Assembly: GCF_003269035.1 (NCBI RefSeq)
Contig: NZ_QLTK01000002.1
Location: 434,001 to 498,000 of the forward strand
DNA length: 64,000 nucleotides
From: Paraburkholderia bryophila
Lineage (GTDB): Bacteria; Pseudomonadota; Gammaproteobacteria; Burkholderiales; Burkholderiaceae
Reading direction: 5' to 3'
The notes below the pieces were generated by a model. The model was not told where the DNA came from. It searched no databases and saw only the letters and a list, made by a program, of their open reading frames with translations. Made by a program: the position numbers and the translations under genes. How positions within the stretch are numbered: position 1 is the first letter of the stretch; the number at the start of each line of letters is the position of its first letter. This document shows positions 57,250 to 64,000 of this stretch, in pieces.

Positions 57250-57274
57250 TATCGAAGACAGGAGGAGAACTGAA

Positions 57275-59065
57275 ATGAGCTATACGGCGCCCATCAAGGA
57301 CATGCTGTTCGTGATGAAAGAACTGGCCGGTCTCGACGAAATCGCGACGCTGCCGGGCTTCGAAGACGCTAACTTCGATACGGCCCAGGCCGTGCTCGAC
57401 GAGTCGGCGAAACTGTGCGGCGAAGTGTTGGCGCCGCTGAACGTCGAAGGCGATCGCAATCCGAGTAGCTGGAAAGACGGTGTGGTCACCGCGACGCCCG
57501 GCTTCAGGGACGCGTTCCGTCAGTTCAGCGAAGGCGGCTGGCAAGGCGTGCAGCATCCGGTGGATTACGAAGGCCAGGGCCTGCCGAAGCTGATCGCGAC
57601 GCCGTGCGTCGAAATGCTCAACGCGTCGAACCTGTCGTTCGCACTGTGCCCGCTGCTGACCGACGGCGCGATCGAAGCGTTGCTCACCGCCGGCACCGAA
57701 GCGCAAAAACAAACCTACGTGCCCAAGCTGATTTCCGGTGAATGGACCGGCACCATGAACCTGACCGAGCCGCAAGCCGGCTCCGACCTGGCGCTCGTAC
57801 GCACGCGCGCGGAGCCGCAGGGCGACGGCTCGTTCAAGCTGTTCGGCACGAAGATTTTCATCACGTGGGGCGAGCACGACATGGCGAAGAACATCGCCCA
57901 TCTCGTGCTGGCGCGCACGCCGAATGCGCCGGAAGGCGTGAAGGGCATCTCGCTCTTCATCGTGCCGAAGTTTCTCGTCAATGAAGACGGTTTGCTCGGC
58001 GAGCGCAACGACGTGCATTGCGTGTCGATCGAACACAAGCTCGGCATCAAGGCGAGCCCGACCGCGGTGCTGCAATTCGGCGACCACGGCGGCGCGATCG
58101 GCCATCTGATCGGCGAAGAAAATCGCGGCCTCGAGTACATGTTCATCATGATGAACGCAGCGCGTTTCGCGGTCGGCATGCAGGGCGTGGGCGTGTCGGA
58201 TCGCGCGTATCAGAAGGCGGTCGCGTATGCGAAAGATCGCGTGCAGAGCCGTCCTGTGGACGGCTCCGCGAAGCAGCCGGTCGCGATCATCCAGCATCCG
58301 GACGTGCGCCGCATGCTCGCGACGATGCGCGGTCTCACCGAAGCCTCGCGCGCGCTGGCTTATGTGGCGGCGGCGCATTGCGACATCGCGCATCGTCATC
58401 CTGACGAAACGAAGCGTGCCGAACACCAGGCGATCTACGAATTCCTCGTGCCGATCGTTAAGGGCTGGAGCACGGAGCTTTCCATCGACGTGACGAGCCT
58501 CGGCGTGCAGGTGCATGGCGGCATGGGCTTTATCGAGGAAACCGGCGCGGCGCAGTACTACCGCGACGCGCGCATTTTGCCGATCTACGAAGGCACGACC
58601 GCGATTCAGGCCAACGACCTGATCGGCCGCAAGACGCTGCGCGACGGCGGCAAGGTCGCGAAGTCGCTGCTCGCCGACGTGGCGCGCACGGTCGAAGCGC
58701 TCGGCGCGCAACAAGGTCCGGCGTTCGATTCGATGAAGAAGTATCTGGCGCAAGGCCACGACGCGCTGAGTTCGGCGGTGGACTACGTGCTGGCCAATAC
58801 CAAGGGCGATCCGAACGCGGTGTTTGCCGGCAGCGTGCCGTATCTGAAACTCGCGGGTGTGGTGCTGGGCGGCTGGCAGATGGCGCGTGCGTTGCTGGCG
58901 GCCACGCAGAAGCGCGACGAAGATCCGGCGTTCCACGGCGCGAAGATCGCGACCGCGCAGTTCTATGCGGAGCATGTGTTGCCGCTGGCGTCGGCGTTCG
59001 AGGCGTCGATTGTCAGCGCGAAGGGCGGCGAGAGCGTGCTGGCTTTGTCGGACGATCAGTTTTGA
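57275..59065 (+). CDS. Acyl-CoA dehydrogenase (long, ~600-residue type)
   Basis: The 596-residue flavoenzyme introduces a double bond into acyl-CoA and gives electrons to EtfBA. It has the N-terminal extension of the DmdC/AcdB-like class (YTAPIKDMLFVMKEL), MNLTEPQAGSDLALVRTRAE (FAD and substrate binding), the SPTAVLQFG strand and the catalytic Glu region LPIYEGTTAIQANDLIGRK. A C-terminal extra helical domain follows (residues ~470-590). The chain-length specificity is not known. GGAGGAG lies upstream of the ATG. The gene is linked to etfBA. Confidence 0.95.
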   Translation: MSYTAPIKDMLFVMKELAGLDEIATLPGFEDANFDTAQAVLDESAKLCGEVLAPLNVEGDRNPSSWKDGVVTATPGFRDAFRQFSEGGWQGVQHPVDYEGQGLPKLIATPCVEMLNASNLSFALCPLLTDGAIEALLTAGTEAQKQTYVPKLISGEWTGTMNLTEPQAGSDLALVRTRAEPQGDGSFKLFGTKIFITWGEHDMAKNIAHLVLARTPNAPEGVKGISLFIVPKFLVNEDGLLGERNDVHCVSIEHKLGIKASPTAVLQFGDHGGAIGHLIGEENRGLEYMFIMMNAARFAVGMQGVGVSDRAYQKAVAYAKDRVQSRPVDGSAKQPVAIIQHPDVRRMLATMRGLTEASRALAYVAAAHCDIAHRHPDETKRAEHQAIYEFLVPIVKGWSTELSIDVTSLGVQVHGGMGFIEETGAAQYYRDARILPIYEGTTAIQANDLIGRKTLRDGGKVAKSLLADVARTVEALGAQQGPAFDSMKKYLAQGHDALSSAVDYVLANTKGDPNAVFAGSVPYLKLAGVVLGGWQMARALLAATQKRDEDPAFHGAKIATAQFYAEHVLPLASAFEASIVSAKGGESVLALSDDQF

Positions 59066-59108
59066 GGTTGTTTCACCGCGTAACGCTCAACGTTTAAAGC
59101 GTCGGCAT

Positions 59109-59137
59109 AAAAAAAGCGCCCCACGGGGCGCTTTTTT
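59109..59137. terminator. Bidirectional terminator between the dehydrogenase and dadA genes
   Basis: AAAAAAAGCGCCCC / GGGGCGCTTTTTT stem with a tiny loop, usable from both converging genes. Confidence 0.92.
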
Positions 59138-59183
59138 GCTCTCTCGCGACTCGCACGAACCTCGTACGTCGCGTCGTCAAACC

Positions 59184-60470
59184 TTAAGCATAAGCCGGCC
59201 GATGCGCACCGCTGCTTTCGCCGAGGTAACGATGCACCGACAGATCGTCCGCCTTGATGACGGGTTGCTTGCCCGACATCACATCGGCCAGCAACTGACC
59301 CGACCCGCACGACATGGTCCAGCCCAGTGTGCCGTGACCCGTGTTCAGGAACAGATTCGGCACGGGCGTGCGGCCGACGATCGGCGTGCCGTCCGGCGTC
59401 ATGGGGCGCAGACCGGTCCAGAAGCTCGCCTTCGACGTGTCGCCGCCGCCCGGGAACAGATCGTTCACGCACAGTTCCAGCGTTTCACGGCGCGCCTGGC
59501 GCAGCGATTTGTCGAAACCGACAATCTCGGCCATCCCGCCGACGCGGATCCGGTCGTCGAAACGCGTGATCGCGATCTTGTAGGTTTCGTCGAGCACGGT
59601 GGAGATCGGCGCAGCCGCTTCGTTGACGATCGGCGCGGTGATCGAATAACCCTTGAGCGGATAGACCGGAATCTTCACGAGGCCGGACAGGAAATTGGTC
59701 GAGTACGACCCGAGCGCGACGACGAACGAATCCGCACGCACCAGTTCACTGCCGCACTGCACGCCGGCGATACGGTCGCCGGCCATGGCGAGTGCGTCGA
59801 TCGGTGTGTTGTAGCGGAATTTGACGCCCAGTTGCTCGGCCAGCGCCGCGAGGCGTGTGGTGAACATCTGGCAGTCGCCGGTTTCGTCGCCCGGCAGGCG
59901 CAGGCCGCCGGTCAGTTTGTGCGACACCGCGGCGAGCGCCGGCTCGGCTTGGGCCAGTTCGGCCGCCGACAGCAGTTCATACGGCACGTTGGCTTCCTGC
60001 AGCACGGCGATGTCTTTCGCGGCGCCGTCGAATTGCTGCTGCGTGCGGAACACCTGCAGCGTGCCGCCGGTGCGGCCTTCGTACTGAATGCCGGTTTCGG
60101 CGCGCAGCGCCTGCAGGCAGTCGCGGCTGTACTCGGCGAGGCGGACCATGCGGCCTTTGTTCACCGCATAACGCGACGACGTGCAGTTCTGCAGCATCTG
60201 CCACATCCACTGCAACTGGAACTGCGTGCCGTCGAGACGGATTGCCAGCGGCGCGTGTTTCTGGAACATCCACTTGACGGCCTTCAGCGGCACGCCCGGC
60301 GCGGCCCACGGCGACGCGTAGCCCGGCGAGATCTGGCCGGCGTTGGCAAAGCTGGTTTCGAGCGCCGGGCCGGCCTCGCGATCGATCACGGTCACTTCGT
60401 GACCCGCGCGCGCCAGGTAATACGCGCTCGTCACCCCGACGACGCCACTGCCCAAAACGACGACTCGCAT
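59184..60470 (-). CDS. dadA: D-amino acid dehydrogenase
   Basis: The 428-residue membrane-associated flavoprotein oxidises D-amino acids, mainly D-alanine from L-alanine racemisation. It has [29 protein letters not shown] (FAD), [19 protein letters not shown] and the final [17 protein letters not shown]. These match DadA. No alanine racemase dadX is adjacent. It is divergent from an Lrp-type gene that probably controls it. Confidence 0.96.
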   Translation of the reverse strand: MRVVVLGSGVVGVTSAYYLARAGHEVTVIDREAGPALETSFANAGQISPGYASPWAAPGVPLKAVKWMFQKHAPLAIRLDGTQFQLQWMWQMLQNCTSSRYAVNKGRMVRLAEYSRDCLQALRAETGIQYEGRTGGTLQVFRTQQQFDGAAKDIAVLQEANVPYELLSAAELAQAEPALAAVSHKLTGGLRLPGDETGDCQMFTTRLAALAEQLGVKFRYNTPIDALAMAGDRIAGVQCGSELVRADSFVVALGSYSTNFLSGLVKIPVYPLKGYSITAPIVNEAAAPISTVLDETYKIAITRFDDRIRVGGMAEIVGFDKSLRQARRETLELCVNDLFPGGGDTSKASFWTGLRPMTPDGTPIVGRTPVPNLFLNTGHGTLGWTMSCGSGQLLADVMSGKQPVIKADDLSVHRYLGESSGAHRPAYA

Positions 60471-60638
60471 AACTGCTCCGACTGTTCAATAGAGGTTGGA
60501 TGGGCGCCGCGTGCGTCGATTCGTTGGCATTCGTTTGATTCACGAGGTGCAGCGCGGATCGCCTAGTGTTAACCGCTATACTATTAACAGTCAGGCAGGT
60601 TTTGTTATTGTATTTTCAAGATTTTCAGCAAATACACC

Positions 60639-61127
60639 ATGCGCACACAACGCCAACCGGTCCGGGCCCTCGACAAACTCGATCACAAGATCCTGCGCCT
60701 GCTGCAGCAGGACGGCCGGATGGCCATGAAGGACCTCGCCGAACAGGTCGGACTGTCGGTCACACCGTGCATCGAACGGGTCAAGCGGATGGAGCGCGAC
60801 GGTGTGATTACCGGCTATCACGCGCGCGTGAACCCGGCTGAACTGGGCGCGGCGCTGCTGGTGTTCGTCGAGATCACGCTGGATCACAAAAGCGGCAACA
60901 TGTTCGACCAGTTCCGCCGCGAGGTGCAGAAGATCCCCGAGGTGCTGGAGTGTCATCTGGTCTCCGGCGATTTCGACTATCTGATCAAGGCGCGCATCGG
61001 CGAGATGGCCGATTACCGGAAGTTGCTCGGGGACATCCTGTTGCAATTGCCCGGTGCGGTGCAGTCGAAGAGCTACGTGGTGATGGAAGAGATCAAGGAA
61101 ACCTTGACGATCGCGGTGGGGGATTAG
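60639..61127 (+). CDS. Lrp/AsnC-family transcriptional regulator
   Basis: The 162-residue protein has an N-terminal HTH (LDKLDHKILRLLQQDGRMAMKDLAEQVGLSVTPCIERVKRM) and a C-terminal RAM effector domain (VSGDFDYLIKARIGEMADYRKLL). It is of the Lrp group, which responds to leucine or alanine. It is divergent from dadA, as in other bacteria where Lrp-type proteins control dadA. The 168-base gap contains AT-rich sequence suited to such binding. Confidence 0.94.
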   Translation: MRTQRQPVRALDKLDHKILRLLQQDGRMAMKDLAEQVGLSVTPCIERVKRMERDGVITGYHARVNPAELGAALLVFVEITLDHKSGNMFDQFRREVQKIPEVLECHLVSGDFDYLIKARIGEMADYRKLLGDILLQLPGAVQSKSYVVMEEIKETLTIAVGD

Positions 61128-61197
61128 CGGATTGTCGGAGCCGGCGGTTAACGCGCTTTTATTACGGCTTGGCGGTACTCGACAAACGGCGTAAACA

Positions 61198-61213
61198 CTG
61201 TATATTTGTACAG
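61198..61213. promoter_or_regulatory. LexA (SOS) box
   Basis: CTGTATATTTGTACAG fits the CTGT-N8-ACAG LexA consensus exactly, and A precedes CTGT as in the extended consensus. It lies 55 bases before the radical SAM gene start. Confidence 0.8.
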
Positions 61214-61268
61214 GTGTTTTGCGCCGTTTCTGTTTTGACCTGCCCCGCGTTCTCCGTGCTCTTCAGCC

Positions 61269-62429
61269 GTGACCTCATCCGATCCCGACTTCGACAGCAT
61301 TCCCGAATTTCCCGTCGCCCCGCCGGCGCCCCGCAAGGGGCGCGGCGCGGTGACGAACCTGCAAGGCCGCTACGAAGTCGACCAGCGCGAAGCCGTGGAC
61401 GACGGCTGGCGATCGGTTTCGGTCCCGGAAGACGACGATGGCGAGCCGAAGGTCTTGCGCACACAGGTCTTCGAGGAGCGGGCCAAGACCATCCTCACGC
61501 GCAATGCGTCGCCGGATATTCCGTTCAGCGTGTCGCTGAATCCGTATCGCGGTTGCGAGCATGGTTGCATCTATTGTTTTGCGCGGCCCACGCATAGTTA
61601 TCTGGGCTTGTCGCCGGGACTCGATTTCGAAAGCCGGATCTACGCGAAGATCAACGCGCCGGCGTTGCTCGAGCGCGAACTGTCGAAGAAGTCTTACGTG
61701 CCGGAGCCGATCGCGCTCGGCGTGAATACGGACGCGTGGCAACCTGTCGAGCGTGATTTGCGCATTACGCGTCGGGTTGTCGAGGTGCTCAGCGAGCGCA
61801 ACCATCCGTTCGCGGCGATCACCAAATCGTCGCTGATCGAACGCGATCTCGATCTGCTCGCGCCCATGGCGGCGCGCGGGCAATTCATGGCGGCCATTAC
61901 CATCACCACGCTGGATCCGGAGATTGCGCGCACGCTCGAACCTCGCGCGGCCACGCCGTCACGGCGGCTGCGCGCCATCCGTACGTTGAGCGAGGCGGGC
62001 ATTCCGGTTGGCGTGAGCATCGCGCCGGTCATTCCGTTCGTCACGGAACCGGACATGGAGCGCGTGCTGGAAGCGTGTGCGGAAGCCGGCGCGAGCAATG
62101 TAAGCTATATCGTGTTGCGTCTGCCGTGGGAGGTCGCGCCGCTATTCAAAGATTGGCTCGCGGCGCATTTCCCCGATCGCGCGGACCGGGTCATGAGCCG
62201 CGTGCGCGATATGCGCGGTGGCAAGGATTACGACGCGAATTTCGCCACCCGCATGAAAGGCGAGGGTCTGTGGGCGGACCTGCTCAGGCAGCGATTCCAC
62301 AAGGCCGTGCGACGGCTGGGTCTGAATCGGCGCGATCGCGGCATTCTGGATATGTCGCACTTTCGGCCGGTCGCGCCGACGCGTGCCGAACCGCCGGCGC
62401 GCGAGAATCCTCAACTGGATCTTTTTTAG
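61269..62429 (+). CDS. PA0069-family radical SAM protein (spore photoproduct lyase-like), SOS-regulated
   Basis: The 386-residue protein has a radical SAM cluster motif NPYRGCEHGCIYCFARPTH (C-x3-C-x2-C) at residues ~97-115, and the region is related to spore photoproduct lyases. The fold core and a C-terminal Arg/Lys-rich helix follow (LWADLLRQRFHKAVRRLGLNRRDRG). Family members are of unknown function, and PA0069 belongs to the LexA regulon of Pseudomonas aeruginosa as I recall. A GTG start at 61269 is used. An upstream LexA box supports DNA damage induction, and a role in DNA repair is inferred. Confidence 0.9.
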   Translation: MTSSDPDFDSIPEFPVAPPAPRKGRGAVTNLQGRYEVDQREAVDDGWRSVSVPEDDDGEPKVLRTQVFEERAKTILTRNASPDIPFSVSLNPYRGCEHGCIYCFARPTHSYLGLSPGLDFESRIYAKINAPALLERELSKKSYVPEPIALGVNTDAWQPVERDLRITRRVVEVLSERNHPFAAITKSSLIERDLDLLAPMAARGQFMAAITITTLDPEIARTLEPRAATPSRRLRAIRTLSEAGIPVGVSIAPVIPFVTEPDMERVLEACAEAGASNVSYIVLRLPWEVAPLFKDWLAAHFPDRADRVMSRVRDMRGGKDYDANFATRMKGEGLWADLLRQRFHKAVRRLGLNRRDRGILDMSHFRPVAPTRAEPPARENPQLDLF

Positions 62430-62451
62430 CGCGGGCGTGACCGAAGGGCGA

Positions 62452-62919
62452 TTACTGCGACAGCGCCTTGGCCGCTTGCTCCTGACCTTCGAAATAGGTC
62501 TGGAATGAGATGGCGAGACCGGTCATCAGCAGGAAGGCGCCGATCAACAGCGAAAAGATCACGATAAAGATCACCGTCCAGCCGGAGCGGCTTTGGCGCT
62601 GGGTTTGCGCGTTGAATTGCGCGTCCCACTTTTCATCCGGGCGCAGGCCGTAGACGATCGCGGCGAGAAACGCCGAGAGCAGCGAAACGGCGCCGAAAAA
62701 CGCCAGCGCCCAGCCGAGCATCGAGGCGCGCTCGCTGGCCACCACCAGCATGGCGCCCGGAATGCCGATCAGCGTGCCGATCAGATGTGCCCAGCCATAA
62801 ATGTCGCGCGTGCCGTAAAGATAGAAGCGGTGAGCGCCGAGGCTGCCGAAGAAAAAGGCCAGCGCGGCAGTAATCGTCTTGGATCTGAAACGCGGTGAAG
62901 CCGAAGCAAGGGTGGACAT
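62452..62919 (-). CDS. TM2-domain-type membrane protein
   Basis: The 155-residue protein has an N-terminal TM2-like segment (TITAALAFFFGSLGAHRFYLYG) with the GAHRFY motif, two further central helices and a C-terminal helix (VIFIVIFSLLIGAFLLM). It is an inner membrane protein of unknown role. It is encoded alone and converges on the radical SAM gene 22 bases away. Confidence 0.82.
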   Translation of the reverse strand: MSTLASASPRFRSKTITAALAFFFGSLGAHRFYLYGTRDIYGWAHLIGTLIGIPGAMLVVASERASMLGWALAFFGAVSLLSAFLAAIVYGLRPDEKWDAQFNAQTQRQSRSGWTVIFIVIFSLLIGAFLLMTGLAISFQTYFEGQEQAAKALSQ

Positions 62920-63082
62920 GTAGGCGAGCTTAGAGTGGCGGGCGGTAGCGAGCGGTAGCAGGCGGTCGAAAGGTGCGGTGCGCCGAAGGACGCGGACCGA
63001 CGCGCATTTTACGCTCGCGCGGCGGCGGCGGTCACGTTGCGGCTGTCGCGAGCGAGGTGGGCGCTCGCCAGCGCCGCATGCT

Positions 63083-64000
63083 TCAGGAGGCCGGCACCGA
63101 ATAAGTCACGCGATAAACCGCGCCGGCGTAGTCGTCGCTGATCAGAAGCGAGCCGTCGGGCATCGGCAATACGTCGGCCGGGCGGCCCCACACCGCTTCG
63201 CCGGGTTGCAGCCAGCCCTTGGCGAAGACCTCCTGGCGAGCGTTGCGGCCGTCCGGGTCGGTGATCACCCGCACAACACGGTAACCGACCTTCTTGCTGC
63301 GATTCCACGAACCGTGCTCGGCGATGAAAATATTGTCCCGATACGCGGCGGGAAACATCGAACCGTTATAAAACCGCATGCCGAGCGAGGCGACATGAGC
63401 GCCCAGCTTGACCACTGGCGGCGTAAACGCGCTGCACGGGTGATCTTTGCCAAATTCCGGATCGGGCGTGTCGCCGCCGTGGCAGTAAGGAAAACCGAAG
63501 TCCATGCCGGCACGCGGCGCGCGGTTCAGCTTGTCGTCCGGCACGTCGTCGCCTAGCAGATCGCGGCCGTTGTCGGTGAACCACAGTTCATGCGTCGCCG
63601 GATGCCATGCAAATCCGACCGAGTTGCGGATGCCGCGCGCGACGACCTCGTAATGGCTGCCGTCCGGGTCCATGCGACCGATCAACCCATACCGGTCGCG
63701 ATCTTTCAGGCAGACATTGCAGGGCGCGCCCTGCGGCACATACAGCTTGCCGTCCGGGCCGAACGCGATGAATTTCCAGCCGTGGTGCGTTTCGGTGGGC
63801 AGGGAGTCGGTGATCACGACCGGCTTGGGCGGATCGGTCAGATGGCTGTCAATCGCGTCGAAGCGCAAGATTTTCGACACGGCTGACACATACAGCGCAC
63901 CGTCGCGCCATGCCACGCCCGCCGGCGTTTCCAGGCCCGAAGCGATCACATGCCGGGCCGTCACGTTGCCGTTCTGCAACTCGAGCGCGTAGACGTGGCC
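63083..64000 (-). CDS. PQQ-dependent sugar dehydrogenase (sorbosone dehydrogenase-like), 5' end missing
   Basis: The frame continues beyond the window end, so only the C-terminal ~305 residues are seen. They form a six-bladed propeller with repeated GVAWRDGALYVS, FIAFGPDGKLYVPQG, FAWHPATHELWFTDNGRDLLGDD and VWGRPADVLPMPDGSLLISDDYAGAVYRV segments. These are the PQQ/Ca-binding pattern of the soluble GDH/sorbosone dehydrogenase family, normally periplasmic. The substrate is unknown. No terminator is seen near the stop. Confidence 0.88.
   Translation of the reverse strand, partial: GHVYALELQNGNVTARHVIASGLETPAGVAWRDGALYVSAVSKILRFDAIDSHLTDPPKPVVITDSLPTETHHGWKFIAFGPDGKLYVPQGAPCNVCLKDRDRYGLIGRMDPDGSHYEVVARGIRNSVGFAWHPATHELWFTDNGRDLLGDDVPDDKLNRAPRAGMDFGFPYCHGGDTPDPEFGKDHPCSAFTPPVVKLGAHVASLGMRFYNGSMFPAAYRDNIFIAEHGSWNRSKKVGYRVVRVITDPDGRNARQEVFAKGWLQPGEAVWGRPADVLPMPDGSLLISDDYAGAVYRVTYSVPAS

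Noticed and set aside
57181..57274. Small gene between etfA and the dehydrogenase gene
   Set aside because: The space is filled by a hairpin and the ribosome binding site of the next gene.

Overview
This window is chromosomal DNA from a high-GC betaproteobacterium of the Burkholderiaceae, most like Paraburkholderia. The evidence is the codon use, a tmRNA with the tag ANDETFALAA, a DUF2968 protein, a soluble FdsGBAD formate dehydrogenase, and the gene order gyrA-serC-pheA-hisC-tyrA-aroA-cmk-rpsA-ihfB-lapA-lapB. Genus assignment is inference from these features; no database was searched.

Layout. 1-5.6 kb: end of a class-I glutamine-amidotransferase-like hydrolase, a DUF2968 protein, an unrecognised membrane-anchored protein, a GNAT acetyltransferase and a citrate-type proton symporter. 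5.6-11.1 kb: a TPR-glycosyltransferase protein, a zinc/cobalt-type ArsR repressor coupled to a His-rich CDF metal exporter behind a near-perfect 12-2-12 operator, and an FAD aromatic hydroxylase. 11.1-17.7 kb: the NAD-dependent molybdenum formate dehydrogenase operon fdsGBAD with a divergent ModE/periplasmic-binding-like regulator. 17.7-18.5 kb: two small secreted proteins.

18.5-25.2 kb is the most unusual part. An AT-rich leader precedes a 41-codon gene for a double-glycine peptide whose predicted mature part begins CCKC. A stem-loop follows, then genes for an LpxL-like acyltransferase homologue, an HlyD-type adaptor, a C39-peptidase ABC exporter and a TolC-type outer membrane channel. Together these make a complete type I export system for a small Cys-led peptide, with a lipid-type acyltransferase homologue in place of any familiar peptide-modifying enzyme. 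The channel protein ends in a Ser-Ala tail encoded by a hexanucleotide microsatellite.

25.3-28.2 kb: tmRNA, then gph, ubiG and ompA on the minus strand. 28.7-41.1 kb: the conserved gyrA/aromatic-amino-acid/rpsA/ihfB supraoperon. 41.4-47.0 kb: envelope genes lapA, lapB, ugd, hldA and hldD, then a comEA-like gene whose Shine-Dalgarno sequence is buried in a long hairpin. 47.3-52.5 kb: cysM, mltB, an HDAC-like amidohydrolase, an ECHDC3-like crotonase without catalytic glutamates and an alpha/beta hydrolase. 52.7-55.2 kb: metNIQ methionine importer. 55.5-59.1 kb: etfB, etfA and an acyl-CoA dehydrogenase, i.e. an electron-transfer route for acyl-CoA oxidation. 59.2-61.1 kb: dadA with a divergent Lrp-type regulator. 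61.2-64 kb: a radical SAM gene behind a perfect LexA box, a TM2-domain protein and the 3' part of a PQQ-type sugar dehydrogenase gene.

No tRNA, rRNA, CRISPR array, insertion sequence or prophage was recognised.
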